This document shows positions 41,063 through 51,439 of a stretch of 64,000 nucleotides of DNA, one piece after another. This stretch comes from Lepidodermella squamata (taxonomy: Eukaryota > Gastrotricha), in NCBI GenBank assembly GCA_047495785.1, contig JBLDXI010000002.1, positions 186,001 through 250,000 on the forward strand, given 5' to 3'. The notes beneath the pieces are model-generated. The model did not search any database. It saw nothing but the letters and a program-made list of their open reading frames with translations, and was not told the origin of the DNA. Position numbers and translations under genes: made by a program. Within the stretch, counting starts at the first letter, position 1; every line of letters starts with the position of its first letter.

Positions 41063-42067
41063 ATGCTTAGAAACCCAAAACAAGTTTCATGGCTGTTGCT
41101 TTCCCTAGCGATTTTGAAGTGTCAAGTATCAGGCGATGCAAATCTTGAAGCTCGAATGCCGACTCGCCGTGAAAAGACGCCATTCCAGTTAGCGCTGCTA
41201 TCTGATTGGATATCTGACAACCCTCAGCTGTACAGCCAAGGTTTCGGCTATCCGTATCGACGAGTCGAAACACCAGTTGGAAGCCTAAATTCTGCACCTG
41301 GGGTTATGGAAGTCCCAACAAAGTTCTCCAAAGCCATTTATCGAAGCAAATCAGCTCCGAGTGTTGTTGACCTCGAAAAGGGAGTTCCTAGACAGCCAAT
41401 CGAGCGACTACCCGAGTCTCTGATAGCGAAGCTCAGCCCTGAGAGTCAGATTGTCATGAAACCTGGGCAGAGAATACGTCACACAGGTGGGGAAGAAGCA
41501 AGGCTGACATCATCTCATACCACTTCATCAGATACCACTGTAATAGCCGACGTGAACTTTGCGGAAATGGCTGCAGTGAGGTATGAAGCTGAGCAAGTTC
41601 AATTGCTACCTGGTCACCGGGAGCGCATCGATCAAGCCATCGTGCAGACAACTTGGAAACAACGAGCTTTGGTCGGAGCTTACATCCTAAGCGGAGTAGT
41701 AGTTGCTGCCTTGGTAACGTACGGCATGTATCGCTTGAATCAGTTAATCGATGGCGGGGATGTTCCGAAACAGCACAGAATCAAAGTCCTTCAAATCCCG
41801 AAGGACAACAGTTGGATCGAGGGTCGACTGATGAAGAGTACTTCTTACAATTCGATTTACACTCGAATCTTCAGTTCAATCGATTTGACGGAAGATGATT
41901 TAATGGCGCGAGGAGCTGAACTGGCTGGGGATTATTTGAGTCAAAATATAGCCATTACTCGCAATACATTTCCGAACCCTGAGTTTGGTACTATAATTAA
42001 TGATTATTTTTTAGAAATCGCAATGATCAAAGGAATAGCTTCTTACGACCCTGCAATCGATTACTGA
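41063..42067 (+). CDS. 334-type membrane-family protein, intact array copy
   Basis: Signal peptide (MLRNPKQVSWLLLSLAILKCQVSG), LPESLIAKLSPESQIVM block, TVIADVNFAEMAA block, VQTTWKQRALVGA before the membrane helix (AYILSGVVVAALVTYGMYRL), IEGRLMKS, YTRIFSS, LAGDYLSQNIAITRNTFPNPE and a terminal YDPAIDY. A more diverged branch of the family with no furin-type site. 100 bp separate its stop from the 190-type ATG. Confidence 0.82.
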   Translation: MLRNPKQVSWLLLSLAILKCQVSGDANLEARMPTRREKTPFQLALLSDWISDNPQLYSQGFGYPYRRVETPVGSLNSAPGVMEVPTKFSKAIYRSKSAPSVVDLEKGVPRQPIERLPESLIAKLSPESQIVMKPGQRIRHTGGEEARLTSSHTTSSDTTVIADVNFAEMAAVRYEAEQVQLLPGHRERIDQAIVQTTWKQRALVGAYILSGVVVAALVTYGMYRLNQLIDGGDVPKQHRIKVLQIPKDNSWIEGRLMKSTSYNSIYTRIFSSIDLTEDDLMARGAELAGDYLSQNIAITRNTFPNPEFGTIINDYFLEIAMIKGIASYDPAIDY

Positions 42068-42167
42068 ATAAAAATAAAGCAGTTCGAATTTTAGCATTAA
42101 AAAAATCCAGCTTAAATCCTGATCGCCCGGTTTACTTGGGCAGCCGATTCGGTTTTTTAGGACCGGG

Positions 42168-42740
42168 ATGGATTTAAGCTTTGTTCGATTTTTTGCATGG
42201 ACAATGTCACTGGCTCTTCTAAACCAGCAGATAGTAGTTTCAGCCATCGATATTCCGCACAAATTGTCCCCGATCGAAGTTCCCAAATCACAATGGTTCG
42301 AACTGGACTTTCCTGAAAAAGTTGCAACAACAGTGCACACGACGGTGTGGAAGCCTTTCAAATTATTAGTAAGTTTTGCTGTTTTCGGAATCTTGGTGAC
42401 GGTACTTAGCACAATGATTTGGCGAGAATTCATTGAGTCGGCCAATGATCGGAAAAAGAAACATCAAGCGTACCAAATGCAAAAGCTGGCAGATCAAGGA
42501 GGAGATGCGGGTAGATACGCACGTATAGAAGGAAGGTCGGCAGGCGATTCGAGTGAAATTCTAGGCAGAAAGCTTGGCTCGATGGTTGAACTTGATGGAA
42601 GGGCGGTCGAGGTTTTAAAAGACTTCGATGCTAGCTTGAGTGGCCTCCCAACACCGACAAGGCAGACAGCGGCTAAAGATGTTTTCGCTAGGCTCAGCAG
42701 GGGTATTATCGGAGAGAATGATTATAAAATAAATGACTGA
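42168..42740 (+). CDS. 190-type membrane-family protein, array copy 2
   Basis: Same layout as the copy at 36316: signal peptide, single membrane helix, basic stretch, EGRS block, ENDYKIND terminus. Residues 26-40 read IDIPHKLSPIEVPKS instead of IEIPRQLSPIQVPKS. Preceded by the shared motif at about 42098-42116. Confidence 0.8.
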   Translation: MDLSFVRFFAWTMSLALLNQQIVVSAIDIPHKLSPIEVPKSQWFELDFPEKVATTVHTTVWKPFKLLVSFAVFGILVTVLSTMIWREFIESANDRKKKHQAYQMQKLADQGGDAGRYARIEGRSAGDSSEILGRKLGSMVELDGRAVEVLKDFDASLSGLPTPTRQTAAKDVFARLSRGIIGENDYKIND

Positions 42741-43621
42741 ATTCTTGCTAATTTATTCAGTCTTACTAATTTTAGCACTTGAGTTCACATCAAATTATTT
42801 TTTGAAACTGCTAAGTTCATTGATGTGGAGAAAAATCGATCCCCAAGCGTAGTTCCAGCTAGCTTCTGTTGCAGAACTGAAAGCAAGCCTAACAAAACTT
42901 TATAAATTGTTGGAAAATTAAGGCCCCAAAAAATTATCATCTAATATTATCAGTTTACTAGAAAAACTGAAGAAAATTCAATCAGAAACAATCAGAAAGA
43001 AAACGCCTTTCCTTATCCTAACCAGTTCTGCCCACTGCGCTCTCCGCACGTATGTTTTATATTATTATAATATAGAATTTTATAATATATTATTATCTCT
43101 CCGTTGAGCACGCATTAAGCACCGGTTTGGTGGAATGCTTGATTCCGTTGAGCATTGTTAAGCATTTCGTTGAGCGCGATTAAGCACCTCATTCAGCAAC
43201 GTCGAGCACGTTGAGCGCGAATTGAGCATTCTCATTGAGCACAATTAAATTTCAAGTTTAGGATCACTCTCAATATCTGACCACGATCCGCTGAATTCAA
43301 GTGTCCACTTGTCGAACCAGCCCGAGGCTGACGATAAGCAGTGCAGGCCAATTTCCGTGGCGACCAACAACCGCTTGCCATCCTCTTGTAACAGCAGATG
43401 CGTTACATATCGTTCGGCTCGAAAGTTATGGACTTAAATTCCTGCTGCTTTAACAAGAACTTCACCAATCTTAGGTACTCCTACTCCATTCATCTGGAAA
43501 AAATCTGGAAATAATGCGCTTGAGCCACGAAAAGTTAAGCTTGTATAGCTCATTTTGAAAAAGTCCTTAACTTACAAAATGGGCAAAAATAGTTACGGAA
43601 ATTACCGTCTCTTGCCGCACA

Positions 43622-44782
43622 ATGCGACAACACTATGCCTTGATTGTGGCAACCTTAATCCTGGCAGAGCATTTCCACGTTTCAGCAAACCGTACGCGCT
43701 ATGATGGCGGCTATGTTCAGTTTTGGAAACTAAAACGCTCCAAACGACAAGTTTCAGCGGACGAAATGCCGAAACCATCTGCTGGCAGCGTTATTCCTGA
43801 TTCTGCCAATAGCGGAATTATCCCCCAGGCTGTATCAAGCAGATTGCCGCCTGAGGCTCAAGCCATGCTCAAGCCTTATGTATCGCCAGTTCAGATTCAA
43901 CCTCTACCGGCCGTTAATTCAGATCCGACGAATTCTGTTGTAGGAAGCTGGGGTGCAGATTGGGACCCAAATCCAGCAACTCTGGAGCAAATGGGCGATC
44001 CTTCAGTGCCGTTGCAAGGTCCTTTCAAAAGACATGACTCCGTTCTAGCTGAGGTTAATCTACAGGAAACTATTTCGCGAACATCTTCAGTGAGTTCAGT
44101 GGATGACTCGCCATCTTCTTCCGCTGATAGCTTCAAAACTGCTAAAACGAAATTCACAATGGGTTCGAATCAGGATTTAACCAAGATATTCAATAAAGGC
44201 TCGAAAGAAAGCTCGCCAACAGGCGGGTCAGAAACGAATCTAGCACCAACTAACGCAGGATCGAATCAAGATCTATCGCCAGCTCAATCAGTAGATATCG
44301 CAGTTAAAAAATCTTGGTGGGACCGAAAGTTGTTCCGAGGCTTATTCTACGCAGGCGTTACCGTCGTCGTACTGGCAGCTACAGCCGGTGCTATATTTGG
44401 GTTCTACAAGTTGGTGGAATACTTAATCACTCCATCGGAAGATGTGAAAATTAAACCTAAACCCCCGAATAATTGGATTGACTTGGACAAGAAAGCTCGG
44501 CTAGATATATTGCAACAAAGTTCAAAAGATGTTGAAGGGCGACTTTCAAGACATGAAAGCCAGACGGAGGAGTTGACGGCTCGAATCTTAGTGGCTGATC
44601 GTGAGGATGATGACTTGTTTGCACGTGGCGCTGCTGTCGCGAGGAATTTCCTATTGCAAGGTTCCGTAGTAATGCTGAATACGTTCCCAAGCCCGAACAC
44701 CCGGCTAATTATTAACGATCGATTTTCAGTGCTCAATATAATTTCATCAGATTATAGCGGTGGAAGTGTGCCTCTTGAATAA
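43622..44782 (+). CDS. 386-type membrane-family protein, intact array copy
   Basis: 386 residues. Signal peptide (MRQHYALIVATLILAEHFHVSA), KRSKR-QVSAD furin-type site (about residue 42), SRLPPEAQAML, a WGADWDPNPATLEQMGDP acidic/aromatic stretch, VLAEVNLQETISRTSSVSSVDD, KKSWWDRKLFR, membrane helix (GLFYAGVTVVVLAATAGAIFGFYKL), WIDLDKKARLDIL, VEGRLS, TEELTARIL, VARNFLLQGSVVMLNTFPSPN, SDYSGGSVPLE. No cysteines in the mature chain. Motif at about 43557-43572. Reference copy for the family. Confidence 0.85.
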   Translation: MRQHYALIVATLILAEHFHVSANRTRYDGGYVQFWKLKRSKRQVSADEMPKPSAGSVIPDSANSGIIPQAVSSRLPPEAQAMLKPYVSPVQIQPLPAVNSDPTNSVVGSWGADWDPNPATLEQMGDPSVPLQGPFKRHDSVLAEVNLQETISRTSSVSSVDDSPSSSADSFKTAKTKFTMGSNQDLTKIFNKGSKESSPTGGSETNLAPTNAGSNQDLSPAQSVDIAVKKSWWDRKLFRGLFYAGVTVVVLAATAGAIFGFYKLVEYLITPSEDVKIKPKPPNNWIDLDKKARLDILQQSSKDVEGRLSRHESQTEELTARILVADREDDDLFARGAAVARNFLLQGSVVMLNTFPSPNTRLIINDRFSVLNIISSDYSGGSVPLE

Positions 44783-44982
44783 AAACGGTGGACCGTTCTG
44801 ATAATTCTCTAAATTTTTAAATTTTGTTTAGCTTTTTGCAGTATGAAATCGGGAGAATTGGAAAAACTTGCTAAGAATATGCGTGATCAGATGTCTTTAA
44901 TTCTTATGGCCACGTCGATGTTGAAAAATCCCCCTCAAGTTATCGCATAACATAGTCTTGTCTACCGTCCCTTGCCTGCGCG

Positions 44983-45924
44983 ATGCTACGCAACTATGCC
45001 CTGATTGTGGCAGCCTTACTTTTATCTGAGCACTTCCACGTGTTACAAGGCTCTAGAGGCTCTAGAGGCTCTAAAGGCTCTAAAGGCTCCAAAGTGGAAA
45101 GCGAAATCGAAGTCCTACCGCCATTTCCTGGCATTAGGATCTCTCCAACTGACTATGGCAAAAGCCGTGTCTCACCTGAAGCTCGCGTGGTTCTCTATCC
45201 TCAAAATCGGATTCAACAATTAGCGGCTCTTCACGCAGAATTGAAAAGCAAACAGCGCAGAGAAAACATGGATCCTAATTGGGACCCATATCGTGATATT
45301 CTGGAGCTAGCAGGCGATCCAGCGGAAAACACTTTGAGATCATCGTCAGAGAGCTTAAGCAATGACTCGCCAACTCATTTCTCTGATGGCTTGAACGTAC
45401 CAGTAAATGCAGGTCAAGAGCTGTCGCCAGCTCAATCAGTTGAAATCACAGTTAAAAAATCGCGGTGGGATCGAAAGTTGTTTCGAGGCCTGTTCTGGTT
45501 CGGTGTGACAGTACTTTATATCGCAGCCATTGTCGGTATCACAATTGGCATCGTAGAGCTCGTAGCTTACTTCAACCCGGGCAAGAAGAGCGAGCCTGTA
45601 AAGCCAGTTGCAAATAATTGGAAAGGCCTCGACGACAAATCTCGCCTCGACATTCTGACGGGCAACCAACGGAGCGTAGAAGGACGATTTTCACGAGATG
45701 ATAGCGAGACGGAGGAATTGACGGCTCGAATCTTAGCAGTTGACCGTGACGATGATGATTTGCTTTCACAGGGCGCTACTGTCGCTAGGAATTTTCTATT
45801 GCAAGGTCCAGTTGTAGCTCTGAATACATTCCCAAGCCCATATATCCGGCTTATTGTTACTGATCAATATGCAATGCATAACTTCATTTCGTTTGATTAC
45901 GATGGTGAAAGCCTCCCAATGTAA
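44983..45924 (+). CDS. 313-type membrane-family protein, array copy 2
   Basis: Protein identical to the copy at 39884, including the Gly-Ser-basic repeat after the signal peptide. Flanking spacer also identical. Confidence 0.82.
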   Translation: MLRNYALIVAALLLSEHFHVLQGSRGSRGSKGSKGSKVESEIEVLPPFPGIRISPTDYGKSRVSPEARVVLYPQNRIQQLAALHAELKSKQRRENMDPNWDPYRDILELAGDPAENTLRSSSESLSNDSPTHFSDGLNVPVNAGQELSPAQSVEITVKKSRWDRKLFRGLFWFGVTVLYIAAIVGITIGIVELVAYFNPGKKSEPVKPVANNWKGLDDKSRLDILTGNQRSVEGRFSRDDSETEELTARILAVDRDDDDLLSQGATVARNFLLQGPVVALNTFPSPYIRLIVTDQYAMHNFISFDYDGESLPM

Positions 45925-46161
45925 TAAACATGTCCTGAAGCTCTGAATCTATCAGGCACATTAAATAGCAAACTATCATCATCCTAAGGTTAACTTGACG
46001 GCTCACAAGAAAGATAAGAAAAATTTAGCCATTTTCTTTCATTCTCCTGTCAAAATTTAAGACCGAAAAATCCTCCTTGACATAATTCTCTTCCCATTCA
46101 TGGAGAACTCATTGTAGCTGCTCTACGGGAGAGTCTCCCGCCTCTGGAAAACTTTGATAAA

Positions 46162-47166
46162 ATGCTTAGAAACCCAAAACAAGTTTCATGGCTGTTGCTT
46201 TCCCTAGCGATTTTGAAGTGTCAAGTATCAGGCGATGCAAATCTTGAAGCTCGAATGCCGACTCGCCGTGAAAAGACGCCATTCCAGTTAGCGCTGCTAT
46301 CTGATTGGATATCTGACAACCCTCAGCTGTACAGCCAAGGTTTCGGCTATCCGTATCGACGAGTCGAAACACCAGTTGGAAGCCTAAATTCTGCACCTGG
46401 GGTTATGGAAGTCCCAACAAAGTTCTCCAAAGCCATTTATCGAAGCAAATCAGCTCCGAGTGTTGTTGACCTCGAAAAGGGAGTTCCTAGACAGCCAATC
46501 GAGCGACTACCCGAGTCTCTGATAGCGAAGCTCAGCCCTGAGAGTCAGATTGTCATGAAACCTGGGCAGAGAATACGTCACACAGGTGGGGAAGAAGCAA
46601 GGCTGACATCATCTCATACCACTTCATCAGATACCACTGTAATAGCCGACGTGAACTTTGCGGAAATGGCTGCAGTGAGGTATGAAGCTGAGCAAGTTCA
46701 ATTGCTACCTGGTCACCGGGAGCGCATCGATCAAGCCATCGTGCAGACAACTTGGAAACAACGAGCTTTGGTCGGAGCTTACATCCTAAGCGGAGTAGTA
46801 GTTGCTGCCTTGGTAACGTACGGCATGTATCGCTTGAATCAGTTAATCGATGGCGGGGATGTTCCGAAACAGCACAGAATCAAAGTCCTTCAAACCCCGA
46901 AGGACAACAGTTGGATCGAGGGTCGACTGATGAAGAGTACTTCTTACAATTCGATTTACACTCGAATCTTCAGTTCAATCGATTTGACGGAAGATGATTT
47001 AATGGCGCGAGGAGCTGAACTGGCTGGGGATTATTTGAGTCAAAATATAGCCATTACTCGCAATACATTTCCGAACCCTGAGTTTGGTACTATAATTAAT
47101 GATTATTTTTTAGAAATCGCAATGATCAAAGGAATAGCTTCTTACGACCCTGCAATCGATTACTGA
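46162..47166 (+). CDS. 334-type membrane-family protein, array copy 3
   Basis: Same as the copy at 41063 except one Ile-to-Thr change (KVLQTPKDN) in the segment after the membrane helix. Confidence 0.82.
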   Translation: MLRNPKQVSWLLLSLAILKCQVSGDANLEARMPTRREKTPFQLALLSDWISDNPQLYSQGFGYPYRRVETPVGSLNSAPGVMEVPTKFSKAIYRSKSAPSVVDLEKGVPRQPIERLPESLIAKLSPESQIVMKPGQRIRHTGGEEARLTSSHTTSSDTTVIADVNFAEMAAVRYEAEQVQLLPGHRERIDQAIVQTTWKQRALVGAYILSGVVVAALVTYGMYRLNQLIDGGDVPKQHRIKVLQTPKDNSWIEGRLMKSTSYNSIYTRIFSSIDLTEDDLMARGAELAGDYLSQNIAITRNTFPNPEFGTIINDYFLEIAMIKGIASYDPAIDY

Positions 47167-48235
47167 ATAAAAATAAAGCAGTTCGAATTTTAGCATTAAA
47201 AAAATCCAGCTTAAATCCTGATCGCCCGGTTTACTTGGGCAGCCGATTCGGTTTTTTAGGACCGGGATGGATTTAAGCTTTGTTCGATTTTTTGCATGGA
47301 CAATGTCACTGGCTCTTCTAAACCAGCAGATAGTAGTTTCAGCCATCGATATTCCGCACAAATTGTCCCCGATCGAAGTTCCCAAATCACAATGGTTCGA
47401 ACTGGACTTTCCTGAAAAAGTTGCAACAGCAGTGCACACGACGGTGTGGAAGCCTTTCAAATTATTAGTAAGTTTTGCTGTTTTCGGAATCTTGGTGACG
47501 GTACTTAGCACAATGATTTGGCGAGAATTCATTGAGTCGGCCAATGATCGGAAAAAGAAACATCAAGCGTACCAAATGCAAAAGCTGGCAGATCAAGGAG
47601 GAGATGCGGGTAGATACGCACGTATAGAAGGAAGGTCGGCAGGCGATTCGAGTGAAATTCTAGGCAGAAAGCTTGGCTCGATGGTTGAACTTGATGGAAG
47701 GGCGGTCGAGGTTTTAAAAGACTTCGATGCTAGCTTGAGTGGCCTCCCAACACCGACAAGGCAGACAGCGGCTAAAGATGTTTTCGCTAGGCTTAGCAGG
47801 GGTATTATCGGAGAGAATGATTACAAAATAAATGACTGAATTCTTGCTAATTTATTCAGTCTTACTAATTTTAGCACTTGAGTTCACATCAAATTATTTT
47901 TTGAAACTGCTAAGTTCATCGATGAGGAGAAAAATCGATCCTCAAGCCTAGTTCCAGCTAGCTTCTGTTGCGGTGCAAATTACGCATTTTTCAAAGGACC
48001 GGAAGCAAGCCTAACAAAACTTGATAAATTGTTGGAAAATTAAGTACTTTGGCCCCGTAAAATTATCATCTAGTATTATCAGTTTACTTTAGAAAAACTG
48101 AAGGAAATTCAATCAGAAACAATCAGAAAGAAAACGCCTAACCAGTTCTGCCCACTGCGCTCTCCGCACGTATGTTTTATATTATAATAATATAGAATTT
48201 TATAATATATTATTATTATATTCAATTAGTGGTAA
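46240..48235 (+). repeat. Tandem array copy 3 (partial)
   Basis: 334-type and 190-type genes, then the spacer, which diverges after about 47920 and stops near the TATAATATATTATTAT sequence at about 48200-48235. The GAGCA word section and the following genes are absent, so the array ends here. Confidence 0.8.
47267..47839 (+). CDS. 190-type membrane-family protein, array copy 3
   Basis: Identical to the copy at 42168 except Ala for Thr in VATAVHTT. Signal peptide, one membrane helix, EGRS block, ENDYKIND terminus. Confidence 0.8.
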   Translation: MDLSFVRFFAWTMSLALLNQQIVVSAIDIPHKLSPIEVPKSQWFELDFPEKVATAVHTTVWKPFKLLVSFAVFGILVTVLSTMIWREFIESANDRKKKHQAYQMQKLADQGGDAGRYARIEGRSAGDSSEILGRKLGSMVELDGRAVEVLKDFDASLSGLPTPTRQTAAKDVFARLSRGIIGENDYKIND

Positions 48236-48274
48236 CAAAGTCTTTCAACCAGGTTTAACCTCGAAATTTTTTAA

Positions 48275-50119
48275 TTAATTTGATGATTCACTGGCCACAT
48301 CATTGCAATCGTGCTTCTGCGATCCATCCGGACAATCGCACAACTGTGCGACGCACCTTCTCGCAATCTTGCAGTCGCATATAGCTGGGGATAAATGTTA
48401 TCAATAAGTAGGTATCATTAAACAAATTTCTCCGTCTTACGTTTCAAGCAATCAGGTCCCGTTTTCCATTTATCGAAACAAGAGCAAACATTCGGTGAGC
48501 TGCACCAACCATTTTCCGGACACACTATCGACCCGCAGGCCTCTGAAAAAAAGACAAGAATGTTGATATCCGCGAATAATCATAAAATACGTTGATCGCA
48601 AAATTTTCCAGTCCACCCCATGCTGCATGCACATTTGTTAGCACCACCACATATCCCCCTCTTGCAAACTGGATCGCAATTCGGCCTAACTATTGCGATA
48701 TTGAAACATCGTCATAGAAACCTGAATGCGAGCCTACTAGCTTACTGATTGAGTAGAATCGAGCTTCGACTAAAGCAAGACCTCCGGCAAGACCCCGATT
48801 GCCAACGTAAAATCCGAGAACAGGCGGCTGCATTGTAGGGTCATTTAACGGCAGGAATGGCGCAATTTTGTAGTCGCGAAATATCGATTGGCATCCGCCA
48901 ATGTAGCAAATGTCCAATGATAAAGTGTCGCCGTTCCTAACAACAAGGCCAACGTGGCTTCTACCAGTTACCCATGCCTTGTTAAGGCTGAATCGCGGCT
49001 CAATGGCCCCTGATGTTAAAAAATATTAACTTATCCCCGCCAGCCGTTAATGGCTACGTTACCTGAGACATTTGGAGCCATTGAGATTTGAGATGAAATT
49101 ATCTGGATATTGGCTAAATAGACGCCAAAGCGGATTTGTAAGCCGGCGAAGCTGCTCAAGTTAACGATATCTAAATCCGTCGGGATCGATTTGACGGACG
49201 ATTTCGACAAAATAAATACGCCGTAATAATCGATGTTATTTGAACCCAATTCTGTATGCGTGGTAAAATTGATTGAGAAATCCGTGAATGGCATTATCTG
49301 CAAAATGAACGTGTTGCAGACGTAAAATCATAGCATCCTCAACAACTTTTTTGCTCGTCAAAGTAGTAAAGGTGTTACTGGTTTTTGCTATCTGTATAAA
49401 ATTGTCAGTGGTAAGAATAGGCGATGGTGTATTTCCAGAACTGCTATATGTCCAGTTCTGAGCTGTAAAGACAGGAAAGTAATCATTAGATTAGTGTGTC
49501 TCAAATTGAATAAAATTATTTCAACCAAAGAAGCTCAAGTCGGTTAAGAAAACTGATTAGGGACTGGACGCTTTCCGAATTTCTACGTTAATAAATAGTA
49601 ATACTCCAAACTCTAAAAGTTTGCCTCACCGTAGTTGCCATCGGTTAAGTACGAAAATTCCGGCATGAACATTCGCTGATCCATTATTGGCGATATAACT
49701 GGAATTCAAACAACATCAGCCCTATATTTGCGTCGCCCAAATTCAAGATTCGAACCTTGAGAGCAGTCTGAGCCGGTGAAACGTGCAAGGCACGTGCATA
49801 CATTTTGGTGCAGTGCAGACACTGCCTCTCGGATTGCAAGGAGAGCTGCAAATCGCTGAAAAGTGCACAAGTCAGACTCAATATTTATAACAACAAAAAC
49901 TTGATCAAAGTTTCACCTGTCGTACAATTTGGGCCTGTCCAGCCAGCAGAGCAGGTGCAGATGTTTATCCCCGTGCATGATCCGCCATTGGCGCAAGTTT
50001 GAGCGCAAGCTGTGAATACAAACTGATAACAAAAGTAAAAATGGAAACTTATACCTACTCTGAGCTGAAGTAACAGCGAGTATAGCCGTCTAAGCAGGAA
50101 AAACTATGATAATTATCAT
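48275..50119 (-). pseudogene. EGF/LamG-like secreted protein, pseudogene copy E1
   Basis: Ten exons at the same positions as in E2 and E3: 50119-50059, 50009-49917, 49855-49756, 49698-49630, 49462-49347, 49297-49063, 49009-48746, 48689-48591, 48542-48441, 48384-48275. Two lesions: codon 10 in the signal peptide is TAG (50092-50090) where E3 has Leu, and exon 3 is 100 instead of 99 bases because of an extra A (minus strand) in the run 49803-49806. All splice sites and the other exons are sound, so inactivation is recent. Domain order as in E2 and E3. Confidence 0.85.
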
Positions 50120-50497
50120 CTTGAGCTTTTTTGATTATATGTATATAACCTTTTTGTTCGGTTGATTCCAGCTCAACTCTTGGTAGACTGTATTTAATTT
50201 ATGTTGCTAAATTATCGATCATCATGGCTACTTCCTCAAACGTCGATAATTCAGCCATTTTGTTCGGACGCGGTAAAGAAAACGCGTACATAAGAAAAAG
50301 CTGGATTTGCTTGCGTCATTCCAGTTGCTATTGATATGAAACCCCAACTCATTATTTATTATCAAAAAATCACTAAGCAACACGCAATGTCGCATCACCA
50401 ATATTTTTCTGTATCGAACACCAAGACTAGACGTTCCGCGTGTAGATGAATTTCATTTCATCAAATATAGAAAATAAGTGAATAGGAAAAAATAATG

Positions 50498-51428
50498 CAC
50501 ATTTCCCCATCCGCCGGTGTTTCTTCCGCGCGCGCGCTCCTATTGGCTGGGCCTTGTTGCGCAACAACTGAGATAATTACAGCCTTCGTGCGCGCGCGCG
50601 CACGGATAAGAGCAAAGACGGCTGCGCCCTGCGCTGAGTCAGCGAAATGCTTTCAAGAAAATAAAAAAGCTTAAATTAAGGCAGATTTTGTTGTCGAAAA
50701 ACTTGACAAAATATGGATTATCATGTATTTTGTTCGTATTTACCGATCTATTGAATAGAAAACAGAAAATAGTGCGCGCGCAGATTAGAAAATTCAAATT
50801 TTAACTAACAAATTGCGAAAGCGCGCACCGATGGCACGGACTATTTTCGGTGAATTCCATCAAAGTATAGCTTGAGACTCCAACCATTTGATTATTTTCG
50901 CGCTACATCGAATTGATTAAAAAATGTTTCTTGCCCTTGAAAGTTTATGCCTTTGAAAAGTTACCGCTCATTAAAGCCGCTTATAATATAAAGTAGATGT
51001 AGAAATTCCTTAGAATGATCAAAACTCAAGCGCTTCTAAAAATGTAGAAAAATTGCGAATTCACGAAAGCGACATAATATCATGATGAACCATAGTGGCG
51101 CGATTTTATTTTGCTTGGACATATTTTTGAGCGCCCTGTCCATTGTAAGGCATCATTATTTCTCGCATATCTTCTTGATTTGCAATTTTTTCAAACTTGA
51201 TACTAATTGAAAAATGTACTCTCGATGCGCGCGCTTCACATGATATACTGGACTTGTTCAATTCGGGCTAGATGACTTGTGGTTTTCTTGTGATTTTGCA
51301 GCGCGCGCGCGTAGAAAGCTGCAATTATTTGTTGCGCAATGAATGCGCGCGCCGTGCAATTACGCGTAAATTTAACCAACCAATAGGAGCGCGCGCGTGG
51401 AGAAAACACCGGCGGATGGGGAAATGTG
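50498..51428. mobile_element. Non-autonomous Mutator-like (MULE) element, 931 bp
   Basis: Terminal inverted repeats of about 53 bp (50498-50550 and 51376-51428, about four mismatches), beginning CACATTTCCCCATCCGCCGG. An 11-bp perfect direct repeat AAAAAATAATG flanks it (50487-50497 and 51429-51439), the 9-11 bp target duplication typical of MULEs. The interior is rich in alternating CG runs and has no transposase frame. Each terminal repeat contains CTCCTATTGG, an inverted CCAAT box. Confidence 0.88.
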
Positions 51429-51439
51429 AAAAAATAATG

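Larger units (their letters stand above)
35288..41140 (+). repeat. Tandem array copy 1 (contains hAT insertion)
   Basis: Order: 334-type, 190-type, spacer, 386-type, 313-type and the next 334 promoter. Offset to copy 2 is 5852-5853 bp because of the 745-bp hAT element; without it the unit is 5,099 bp. Similarity to the next copy begins abruptly inside the signal-peptide region of the 334-type gene, marking an unequal crossover or conversion edge. Confidence 0.85.
41141..46239 (+). repeat. Tandem array copy 2 (5,099 bp)
   Basis: 334-type, 190-type, spacer, 386-type (intact) and 313-type genes. Genes and spacers are almost base-for-base identical to copy 1 minus its hAT element; only scattered single-base differences are visible, so the duplication is very recent or kept alike by conversion. 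Confidence 0.88.

Noticed and set aside
49684-49881. Separate small protein on the minus strand
   Set aside because: It is the frameshifted reading of E1 exon 3 and its intron.
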